DNA of 64,000 nt, taken from contig JAGFMI010000002.1 of the NCBI GenBank assembly GCA_021030905.1, positions 1,488,001-1,552,000 of the forward strand, read 5' to 3'. Position 1 is the stretch's first letter. Each line of letters begins with the position of its first letter. Both the position numbers and the translations under genes were made by a program. A model generated the notes under the pieces. That model did no database searches. It saw only the letters and a program-made list of their open reading frames with translations, and was not told the origin of the DNA. This DNA comes from Pyrenula massariospora. Its lineage: Eukaryota > Ascomycota > Eurotiomycetes > Pyrenulales > Pyrenulaceae. Of this stretch, positions 10,048 to 20,151 are shown in pieces.

Positions 10048-11687
10048 GGCAGGGAATCCGGTATGTAGAGCTATAGCCGAACGATTGACAAAGGACATGC
10101 CCTCCTTTTGTACCTAGAAAATACAAGAATGACATCCTGCCCAGATCTCTCACACGGGAACTAGTATTATCCTGCATTGATCCACAATGCTACGTCGCTA
10201 AAGGAGCATATAGCAAGGACGCAGTCGGGAGTGGAGGGTTGGGAATCTACGTAGTAGCGCATAAGTTGATCGAAGTGTAACAGCCCGATTTGGCTTGCCG
10301 AACCTGACTTTCGGAAGCAAGACTTGCGCTACTACTCTGACCCTGCTGTAAATGCACCGATTTGCATGGCTTGAATCAATCAACTAACTTTTGACGTGGG
10401 AGACTGAAAGCGGGAATGAGATCGACAAGAAGTCTATTAGACCTCTTCGTTGCGACTCTATGCAGGGTTCAGCTCTTGACCCAAGGATAAGAAGTCACCA
10501 TACAAGGCTGATTCTGCTATCAGGTAGCAAAAACGCGTCAAGCGTGCACAAAATGAGACTCTCGCGCGACGTAGAGAGTCAATATCATCACTGGACGGGT
10601 GCAGCCTCGCAAGCACAGCCTAAAGTGACCGATGCCCATGACATCTTTCAGGGTTGAGAAACTACCCGGGGTTGCAAGGAGAGTACTTTCTGAAAGGTAG
10701 GGCATTCGGACGGTACACAGTAAGAAGGATAGACCTCATATAGCTTCGGAGATCTTATCAAACATGACTAAGATAGATATGCTTAAGATGGCTGTCGGGA
10801 TTGCCAAAGGCCGATGGAGGCGACGAGATTGAATTCACAAGCAGGATAACCGTGAAGAGACCCTCATAGGTGCAATTGTGGGAGGTTTTCATCAGTCCGA
10901 ACCTGCATTCAACGCTTCTAGGCGTCTGAAAATGGAGGTACAATCAGGGTTGGAGACGATTCTCGGTGAGCATGGGGATCTTAACAAGGTGACCTGAAGC
11001 CGCTGGGGAAGGCTGTCAATACATTGAACAAAGTTTCCCAAAACTGTAGAGGGTGATAAAGTCCCTAAGTTTTAGTGGTCTTATTTAAGCTCCCGCCGCT
11101 AAAGCAACATGGTATTCTGCGAGTCTAATCGGAGCAGCGGTCACCTAATAAGAATCGGGAACGATTAAAAGACCCGCGTTTCTTTCTCATCTCCGGGACT
11201 ACCAAGGATGAAGATTGCGTCCACAGGGCGGATAAACGTTATATCAAGCCGCGGCGCATCGCCTCGGTCCAGACTTCGGAAGCTCTCCGGCTTGAAGCAA
11301 CGGCCAAGGGTCAGGACGTGAAACTTCGCCTTCGAACACCCTGCGAAAGAGCAACCGTGGCCACTCTCTATATTCACAATCTTATTCCATACCTTAGCTG
11401 AGTCTGTTGGCCCTCTTTCTTATCCACTTTAATGAGGCTCATCATTGCAGAATGCTTGAGGCGCGGTTTCGACTGTTATATTGTCGTGTATCCTCATAAG
11501 GCACTACGTTCCTGATCATGATATCTTCACTATGTGCTCATATCAAATCCATTTCCCCTTGTGCCCGTCAAAATACTACGTTCCATTTTTATGCCGTGGA
11601 CCGCAAAGATTATATTACGACATTCGCAGGAGTCACCCGAGACAAGATTGCTAGGGCAATGATATTTCTAGACTACTTCTATGCGCT
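10048..11687. other. Intergenic, nothing recognised
   Basis: About 1.6 kb. Open frames at 10391-10657 (+) and 11165-11377 (-) lack family motifs and splice context. The last few hundred bases would hold the promoters of the divergent genes at 10047 (-) and 11688 (+). Confidence 0.4.
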
Positions 11688-12671
11688 ATGGGTCTTCTGA
11701 CACTGCTGCTGATCCTTATTCTTCCCTCACTGGCTCTTGCACGATGGACTTACTGGGTTGATCAAACGTGTCAAGATAAACCGGATAATAGGTTTTTCCG
11801 TGCATTTGAGGGAGCTCGGGATCTAGCGAGACGGGGCAACAGGAGATTGCACAATGGGACAGATCAATATATGGCAGATATCTTCCGTACAATCTTCAAA
11901 GCCGATAGACTTGATGCGGCAGCTTTCAGCCGAGTCGATGAATTCACAAGCGCCATTCCAGCGTGGACTAGAATCGATCACCGGGAAAATTCGAATTATC
12001 GGTTCTACTGCGATAACGATCCCCAGAGCGTTCTTGGTGGCACAAGATGGACGCTGCGTGAAGACCCTCCTGGCGAACAACCTACAGCGTACGTCCGAGA
12101 ATTATATCGAGCCGATCGGGCTGATCAAGAGTGGGAGGACATCGCCAATGGGATGTTTACAACTGCTGAAAATAGTTGCCAAGAGCATTACGTCCAAGCA
12201 GCAACGCATATTCGAGGATGGCGAATTGAAGGACAATCTTTTCCTAAGACCTCAATGACCGTCTGTGATTACCAGCTGGATAGAAAAAACCGCCTCCATT
12301 CCCTACAAGACCTCCCATCTACAAAAGATCTCACGTACTATATCCTCTACCATGCCCCGACCAAAACGAAAAATATCGACTGTTTCAAGTCGATGACCGC
12401 TCTGATCCTATTGCATGAGTTTACCCATTTCTGGCCCTTCTTGCTCCGCGACCAATTTTCTCCGACGATACAAAACCATCGAGCCTACGGCTGGGCAGAT
12501 GTGCAGAGACTTGAAACTTATGATAAGTCCATCAACAATGCCGATAACTTAGCGTACTATTGTTTAGTCGCCGCTCTAGCTGACCGTGGCTGGCGCGTAT
12601 CTGACAGAAGCCAGCTCCAATTTCAGACCGGGATTATACATGGAGACCAGTCATTGATCACAGAAGAATAG
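11688..12671 (+). CDS. Secreted HExxH metallopeptidase-like protein (aspzincin type)
   Basis: Single exon, 327 aa. The start gives a clean signal peptide (MGLLTLLLILILPSLALA) and nothing upstream is in frame. LLHEFTHFW at residues 242-249 is a zinc HExxH site; NADNLAYY at 284-291 supplies Asp286 about 39 residues after the second His, the arrangement of M35-type aspzincins, where an Asp is the third zinc ligand. Six cysteines suit an extracellular fold. The rest of the chain is not close to deuterolysin by eye, so it may belong to the broad fungal group of putative peptidase-like secreted proteins. Role inferred: extracellular proteolysis. One N-glycosylation-type NGT follows the signal region. 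Confidence 0.72.
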   Translation: MGLLTLLLILILPSLALARWTYWVDQTCQDKPDNRFFRAFEGARDLARRGNRRLHNGTDQYMADIFRTIFKADRLDAAAFSRVDEFTSAIPAWTRIDHRENSNYRFYCDNDPQSVLGGTRWTLREDPPGEQPTAYVRELYRADRADQEWEDIANGMFTTAENSCQEHYVQAATHIRGWRIEGQSFPKTSMTVCDYQLDRKNRLHSLQDLPSTKDLTYYILYHAPTKTKNIDCFKSMTALILLHEFTHFWPFLLRDQFSPTIQNHRAYGWADVQRLETYDKSINNADNLAYYCLVAALADRGWRVSDRSQLQFQTGIIHGDQSLITEE

Positions 12672-14144
12672 AAATTTCATACCTCCTTTCACAAAGAGGG
12701 CAATATCAACGAGCCAAAAGACCAACTCACCTATCTCTCTTGACTATCATCCCCCTTATCTCTTCTAGAAAACCTTTCTACGGATGAACTAGTTCTGTGA
12801 AAAGACCGTCATCTCCTTGGCAGCAAGTTGAGGGTGTAGGCCACGTAATCGATAGTCTATGCTCACAGCCGGAACTCGTTTGCAAATTCTGACATTAGAT
12901 TACCCTTATTAATGAGCCGTCCACGGAAAAGTAGTGCCATCTGGTCCTTTTTTAAATCACCATTGAAGTGGATAACAGCGTCTAGACTCCAACCCGGTCA
13001 TGGCATATTTAGTTTATACCGGGGACGAAGAATTGTAAATAATAGCAAAGGAAAGGGCTCAACGTGCTTGACAAAGTTATTAAGAGTCAAAGCTTGTCTC
13101 CTCGATATCCAGACTTGGCTCGCTGGTTAATCGACCTTGGCCGGACCGGCCATCTCTGCGTCGTCTTGAGGATGGAAGGTTTTCAGGTCCCGTGAGGAGT
13201 TTGGGTGGCGAGAAAGCGCCTATATATCCGAGGCTTGTAAGCTCGATGGAAATGCACATCAAGATTCTAAGCAGGTCTAAGAGCAGATGGCGCATCGCGC
13301 CTACTATTGTAGGTCAATAACGGTCACCTAATCTTCAGTCCCAAAACCAACGTAGGGAGTTCTTTGAGTAACAAAGAACTCTCTGCTTGTTGAATCAAAA
13401 TTGTCGAAAATTTTCGAGCCTGCGGTCCTCACAAAAACAAGTAAGCAACACAGATCATCATGTAGAATGCCAAATAAGCTGTGTAGATAGGTGTAGGTGG
13501 AGAGTCAAGGACTCAGACTCCTCGAGGCAATCACATGTTCGATAATTCCGAGGCATCATCAGCCAAGACTCTCACTTACATTTCTTTAAGAAAGAACTTG
13601 CTGATGCCTGTCTTTATGTCAAGTCCTACTAGGGCTACCGATGACCCAACATTTACTACTAGCTACCTATCACACAGATCCTGGAGGGCACCGCGTCGCG
13701 CTTAGTGGCCCTTTCGAGGCGCCTAAAATTCTTGTAGACTAGATAGATAATATTGAAACCAGACTGCAAATCAGGGAGCTTGATAACTATATTCCCGAGC
13801 TATGGTGAATGCGAAAGTGCCCTAGGGAATAGTTGACGTTCGGTCGCATGTTGTTCATTTCTGGACCTTGCAACATGGGTTGTGATAGTCATGAATTCCG
13901 TTGAAGGATCAAAAAATCGGCTAGATAAACATGTTAAAATCTGTCGCCTATGCTGGCCGTTATGGATCATGCATCAAAAGCCGCTTCATTAGCCAGTGTG
14001 CCAAGAGTTGTGAATAAAAAGTGAAAGAGGAGATGATCAAGAAGAGTATTCTTGCTGGCTGGACGAGATGGCATAGGTATAGAACGATAATTCCCCCGTC
14101 AACCAGCAAGACAATAGCCCATCTTCACTTCTTTCTGACTCACC
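12672..14144. other. Intergenic with one perfect hairpin
   Basis: No gene supported over about 1.5 kb. At 13357-13381 GAGTTCTTTG, a 5-nt loop and CAAAGAACTC make a perfect 10-bp stem. Short frames at 12912-13130 (+) and 13080-13295 (-) have no family features. Confidence 0.45.
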
Positions 14145-15948
14145 ATGATTCCTTTTCCGGCTTCTGTGTATTTCCAAGGCCTCTTAGTACTAGCGGCTTT
14201 AGCTAGGTTTACCTCGGTAAGCACGGTCAATGGAAAACAAGCATACGTTCAAGACTACGAAAGCTACAATAATCAGCTGAAATATGGGCCCGATCCCAAC
14301 ATCACTTTCAAATCCTCCCGGTTGGTCGCGCCGCTTTTCCAAGTGAATAAATGGGAAAAGGCCTTGACAGATCAGTCATCGTACATATTTTTGTCACCTT
14401 TCTTATTTCAGACAGTATCAAATCAGGATGTATCGCCCCTATTCGTCTCTAGTGACGATTTCAGCCTGAGATGGGTCGGACAGAACTCTAGCTATGGAAA
14501 CGTGATTAGCGACGTCCGCGTACAGCAGCTCAACGGCAAGACATACCTAACGTTCTTTACCGGTGTTGCGACTGGAGGCTACGGCAATGGCTCCTGTCTT
14601 TTCCTTGACGAGAACTATCATCTTGTGTATAACATTTCTACAGACGGTCTGGCCTCTCCTGCCGATGTGCATGAGTGTCAGGTCACGTCGGAAAATACAG
14701 TCCTTATCACGTCTTACCTCTACCTCTACGACCATGATCTCACACCCATTGGCGGCCCTAAAGATGGTCTATTAGTCGACAGTGCCTTTCAGGAAATTCT
14801 TCCTCAAACCGGAGAAGCCGTTTTTACATGGGCTGCCAGGAAACACTTCCCTCTGACCCAGTCATATGCGCCATATGGGTCCAATAGCACTGGATCTGCT
14901 GCTGGAGGTGGTTCTGGAGGTGCCGCGAGCGTAGGGTATGATTGGTTTCACATCAACAGTGTGCATAAGGTGAGCATTGAGAGATTTTGAAGACAAGCTG
15001 GCTAACCCGATCTGTGGACCCCCGAAGGCAATTATCTCGTGAGCAGCCGCCAGTTACACTTGATAACGGAGATCGACGGTGCAACTGGTGATCCAATCTG
15101 GCAGCTCGGGGGTAAATTCAACAATTTCATGGATCTAACCCATGGGGAAGCAACCAACTTTGCATGGCAGCATCATGTACGCTTCAACCGTAAGAACGGG
15201 TCTCAGATTACACTCTTCGACAATCACCAACTTGTAAATGGCGTCAATTGCACATCTAATTGCTCTCGAGGCATGGCAGTGGATATGGACTACAACACTT
15301 ACGCGGTCAGGCTTAATGAAGAGTTTTACCATCCTCAAGACTTATTCTCAAGCGCCATGGGCAGTGTCGAGCAATTGTCAAATGGTAACTATTTCATTGG
15401 TTGGGGTGAGAATCCGACCTTTACCGAGCACTTGCCACGAGAACTGAACGGAACAACGGTTTTGGATGTGCAATTTAAGCCATGGGTGACAGATCAAGGC
15501 GAAGGAGAAAGCTACCGCGTGTTTAAGCTCAACTGGACTGGCTTTCCGCTCCTACCTCCAAGCGTTGCGGTCGATAGCAACAGTACGACCAATAAAACGA
15601 TCTACGTCAGCTGGAACGGCGCAACTGAGGTGCACTGGTGGACATTAGTAAGTGAATAGAAATAATCTTACGGTGACTGCAGTGATTTGGCCAACTGACT
15701 CATCGGGGTGTATTTAGTACACGGGTTCTTCGTCGTTGGCTTTGGCTCAGGGCCCAACATACAAAAGAGATGGCTTCGAGACGGCAATTCCTGCAGCGCC
15801 TGCTGCATTTGCTCAAGTGCACGCATTGAGCTTTAATGGCATGACTCTTGGAATATCTGGCGTGATTGACGTGCGCTCTGGAAAGATGCTAAGGGACGGC
15901 AGCGTCAGTGTGACCTCCCAAGCACAACTCCGACATTACAATCGCTAG
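14145..15948 (+). CDS. Secreted arylsulfotransferase-family protein, intron 1 out of frame
   Basis: Exons are 14145-14969, about 15028-15647 and 15718-15948. Exon 1 has a signal peptide and a beta-propeller start; the conserved segment DWFHINSVHK ends at a GTGAGC donor. The following conserved segment EGNYLVSSRQ (from about 15024) then WQLGGK, FAWQHHVRF and LFDNHQ is typical of fungal ASST (Arylsulfotran_2) proteins, which move sulfate between phenols. Intron 2 (15648-15717, GTAAGT..TTTAG) is in phase 0 and clean. Intron 1 is not: the donor is phase 0, while the only nearby AG (15026-15027) leaves the next exon one base off. A short alternative donor at 14960 (ACAGTGTG) would keep frame but drop the conserved link. 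Either the locus is damaged, the splice is unusual, or there is a base error in the C-run at 15019-15023. Confidence 0.75.
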
Positions 15949-18194
15949 AGCTTTTACGGTACACTTCAATGAATTCTGACCCGCAATTGATCCTGGCAGG
16001 AAGTAGATATCCCGATGTAATTCGTGATGCCCCAGTATCACACAAAGTTGGGGTCAATGCCTTGCGAACACGACGCGGCCGCTCTTTAGGGCTGGAAAGA
16101 CTTGCAACGCCATGTTTAAAGTAACTCAGATAGAAGCATTTTTGAATGTTCGCCTCAAAATGACCTGAAGAGATGTCTTCGCGGGACATCGCTTCTTGAA
16201 CCTATGTTAGCAGCATTCAATGCGGCTTTAGATAGTGCTGGGGCGAGTCAATTCCGGAAAACTCGGTTGTGGCTCCGAGCCCAGCTAATCAGCTGTTTCA
16301 TTACTCCGTCCTGCCACAACAATCTTCGAAACACCTATCCATGTAGGATTCTAATTCCTGTAGGGCCTGTGTAAGCACACTTGTCGATCAAATCGATGAC
16401 ATTCCAGCTTCGCAGCCAGATATCACTGCTCTGGAAATGGACGATCCAAGTGTTTGTCGCACATAGATAGACTTTCGAATCAACGAGATTGCCACTATCT
16501 TCCGCCCGAAGACGTGACTGGAGCTTTGGGTTGTCGGTATCTCGCAAAGTCCCTTTTACGGCTCGATTTGTTACAAGTTGCGGCTATGAGGCTTAGTTCT
16601 GCATGTGTGCCTTTTGATCGTAGTTGGCCAACGTTCCGGCTTTAGAATGTGCTCTAGAGCTGCAGAGCCGTTGTGATTGTGGCTGATAGAACAGTCTCAG
16701 AAAGTCACTCTGCAGACTTACAAGGATTAAAGACGTCTCTTGTTGGAGGCCCAAAACCTTCTGCTGACGTAGCGCCGTCTCAATAGTGGGAAATGACGCC
16801 CACGCTACCTTCTACCCCTGTGACGCCACCCAAGCTCCTCAAAGACCCATTCTAGTTCACGAAATGTCTCAGCAGAGGTGACCCGGTTCCTGCGAGTGGT
16901 TTGGCGCAGCTTGACGCCGATCGATTTGGTACAGATATGGATTCTCGGGGGATCGCAGCCGGTTTCCATCTGCCAAGCCTCCAAGCCGAAAACCCCTTCA
17001 TTGGCTCCGTCGAAGACAAAATTAACCAGTCAGCCACATCTCCCGCCGTCCGGAGCAAAACTTGATAAGGTCTAGTTGCTTTACCCTCTGTCTCGGCCAA
17101 ATAAGCCTCGCTGGAGCCTGTCCAGCGGCTGACCCCACAACGGGCCGTTCGTATCCTTTTGTGTCGGAACCAGATTGAAGCCGAGACACGATCGCGCCAA
17201 CAAAGTCGCCCGTCATAACATGCACAAGAAAGGCGCGAGAAGGGTGTATTACATTGTAAAGACTTTGAAACAGTCTCCAAACCAATCTACAGGGAGCTGG
17301 TGGACCCGCTATCCATTCTCTTTTATCTCGTCTTGTTCACCGTAGTTTTCCTAGATAGTCTAGCACCAAAGGCTCGAGAAATCCTATAGTGCGCCCCTTT
17401 CACACAATTAACATCATAATGAAGGAAGGCGGCGATGAACATACGGCAGCTATTTCAATAACACACATGATGTGCCTCGAGCTTGTGATACACCCTGTAT
17501 CTGCTGCGGTGGCGGTCGAGCAGAGATGGCAAAGTCGCAATAATCTACCTGCCTCAGTACTACTTCCCGCAAAGGCTGAGAGAGCGAGTATCTCAAATTC
17601 CCACCTCGTAGAATTTTGGCACAAGCATGTCTTCTGGTAGGCGAACGTAACCTTTGCTAGCTACCCCTTTCCTTCTTCCAGCACTTCGACGCAATTCCAA
17701 CTTTGCCTCTGCTCTTCGATGCCGTTCAACCTTCTGTCGAGGCGTTGATGGACAGAGTCGCGCTCTCGGCTCTTTGTGCGATCGCAAGCGGGACGGTTTA
17801 GAGCTACGCCTCGCCCGCCCAGCGGGACACTTCCCCATCTAACATCTGAGTCGTCAGAAACATCGGACTTCAAAGGCGGGCTGAGTGTAATGGGTCAGCA
17901 TGGGACCACCCCAACCGCACCCAACACGTCAACTTGCCAGATTATCAATCTGTCTGCTGGCAGATTGATAGTGTGGGTGCGACACCTTCCGAAGTCCTAG
18001 GTACCATGTCTCACAAGCTCTGTTCATCCCAGTACCATCATTTGGCACTACTGTCATTACCACTCCCTCGGCTTTGTCACGAGAATACCATTTGAACTCC
18101 TGCCCAAGATTTCTTGCATTGTAGCTGGTCGAATATAGCATTGCTTTTCTTCAATCTGATATCTGACCTGCGCATGAGATGACATTTGTCAAGC
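15949..18194. other. Intergenic with possible coding remnant and a hairpin
   Basis: About 2.2 kb with no complete gene. A 69-codon open frame on + at 16856-17065 has balanced protein-like composition (for example GFHLPSLQAENPF) but no ATG at its head and a stop just before it; it may be a gene remnant. At 17943-17970 TATCAATCTG, an 8-nt loop and CAGATTGATA form a perfect 10-bp stem. The frame at 16852-17280 on the minus strand is the opposite side of the same sequence. Confidence 0.35.
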
Positions 18195-20151
18195 ATGGAT
18201 CAATCATGCCAGGCGCACAGCGAACCCGACTTAGGTTCCGGTGCTGTCATTACCAAAAGTGATTCCTGTGCAGGGCAGCCTCGTGCTTTGAGGAAATCTT
18301 GTGATAGATGCTACGCTCAGAAGCTCAAATGTTTTGGCAACGGCACGAGCACAGTCTTATTCTCAAGGTGCAACAGATGTGAGAGGGCGGGCTTGCAGTG
18401 CACGTATAGTGTGAGATCCGCAAGACAGCCCAATGCCAAAGGCAAGCAAGGAAGCTCCGAATCGACTGTCCAGCGAAGAAAGGCTCGTGAGCCTAAACCT
18501 TCCACCACTCCTGGGACTCTCAGCTCCTCCGAGACTGATACCAATGATGGAAATGCCTTCGAGTTTTCCTTCGGCATGTCGCATGAGCTCACTAATTTTA
18601 CTGCGGATACGACCTACACAGGAGGTAGCTTGCCTTCAGATGAAGCCAAGCTTTATACAGAGTTCTCTAACGGCCGACCAATGCATGAATTAGAGTGGAC
18701 TATAATCGATGAATCACAACAGAGATGGGGACCAAACGAAGCAGGCGTGACCTCGCTCCAGAGCCCGGACTCTGAGCAGCCCGACCTTGAACTCGCTTTA
18801 CATGCCTCTTATGTCGAGCCGTTTTTACATGATTCTGAATATCGAACAGCAATATCTGAGCAAAACGACTCCCTGCACCGTGGGTTGCCCAATTCCGTAC
18901 CGAACTTGACGGCGGCGCAGTATATCGAACTCGGCGACGCTCAAAGATCTCAAGAGACATTGGAATCGCAATTAGTGGATCACCTGAGCAACCTCTCAAG
19001 GCAGTTTGAATTGCTGAACACAAATCAGTGGGCCAAAAAGCCGGAAAATTTGGAGGAGCTTTACAAATGTATGTTTGGCGTTGAGCCGACGCCTAGCGTT
19101 TTGTCTACACACTGAATTAACACCTTTTCCAGATCCAGTTGGAGAAGTTCTTGAAGGAGGACAAAGATTGCTCTCGATTCTAAGAGACAATCAAAACAGA
19201 AGCTGGCAAAATAGCTCTGTTCCCGGAAGTACCGCGCCGACTATCGCCCAACAAGCTTCAAGATCAATGTCATGCATGACTACCACGACATTGTTAGCTT
19301 TAAACTCTTACATTTTCGCAGTCAAATCTATGGCCTGCCTCTCCAACAATCTCTGTGAATTTTTATTTTCCTCGGCCGATCGTGTCGTGGATTCTTCCGA
19401 GGAGAGACGTCTTGGTATCTCAGCTTCGACTGATCTCCAAACGATGCCAGAGGCCTGGATGGACAGATATGCTAGGTCCAAATCCTTTCCACATCAGCCA
19501 AAGACAGCAGATTTGCGCTTCCATCATTTAGGGGCTCGGATATCGCCTAGCCTTCTGCTTGGAGACGCCAAATTCTCTCCCGATCCGCTCAGTCATTCTC
19601 TAAGATGTATTTACGAGACTATAATGACAGGCGTGCAAACTCTGAAGAGTATAGAAGAGATTCTACATATTCCTCCGCAGGCAAGCGTCGACAACACTGA
19701 TCAGAGACAGAGTCAAATCCATCAAACAACCTCAGTAAGCAATCAGCCATTTCTTGAGGGACTGGAAATGCGTACACCACAGTCATATTCTGTTCCTACT
19801 CCCCAAAATCAGACGAAAATTAGCACCTCTCCTTACAGCCAGCCGTCCTTCTCGGAGATTGTAGCTCGACAGCCATCACTCAGATCGCTTTCAGCTCGGC
19901 TTATTGTCCTATTATGGGAAGAAGAGGTCACGCGTGCTGAGGCTGTCGCAAGCCCTTTGCATGCACCATCAAATCCAACCCAAATTGGCACTGCACTCGA
20001 TAGCTCACGTGATGGTTCCCGGAGCAAGACTGCGCTAGATGTTCTGAGGAAGCGCATTGCCGAGATTAAAAGCATTGTCAGAAGTCAAGTCGGCTTATGG
20101 ATGGACCATAAAGAGCTAGAAGGGCAGCCAGCGGGTGTCTATCAATGGTAA
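18195..20151 (+). CDS. Zn2Cys6 transcription factor
   Basis: Exons 18195-19068 and 19133-20151, 64-bp intron (GTATGT donor, CTGAAT branch region, TTCCAG acceptor), 630 aa. ATG 18195 is the first in frame; the codon at 18186 is TTG. Residues about 36-68 contain CDRCYAQKLKC then CNRCERAGLQC, a binuclear zinc cluster with a longer middle loop than Gal4, as in AflR-type regulators. The chain after the cluster is Ser/Thr-rich and acidic, and the C-terminal half has Cys- and Leu-rich helices and ends with a predicted helix (ALDVLRKRIAEIKSIV) seen in such proteins. It is nuclear and DNA-binding by family. No biosynthetic core gene lies beside it, so the target pathway cannot be named. Confidence 0.88.

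Noticed and set aside
10391-10657. 88-codon plus-strand frame
   Set aside because: No motif, no splice context and no neighbour logic.
16852-17280. 142-codon minus-strand frame
   Set aside because: It is the complement of the more protein-like plus-strand frame at 16856-17065 and has no recognisable features.
18195-20151. Zn2Cys6 gene as regulator of a secondary-metabolite cluster
   Set aside because: No polyketide synthase, peptide synthetase, terpene synthase or transporter was found within the window.
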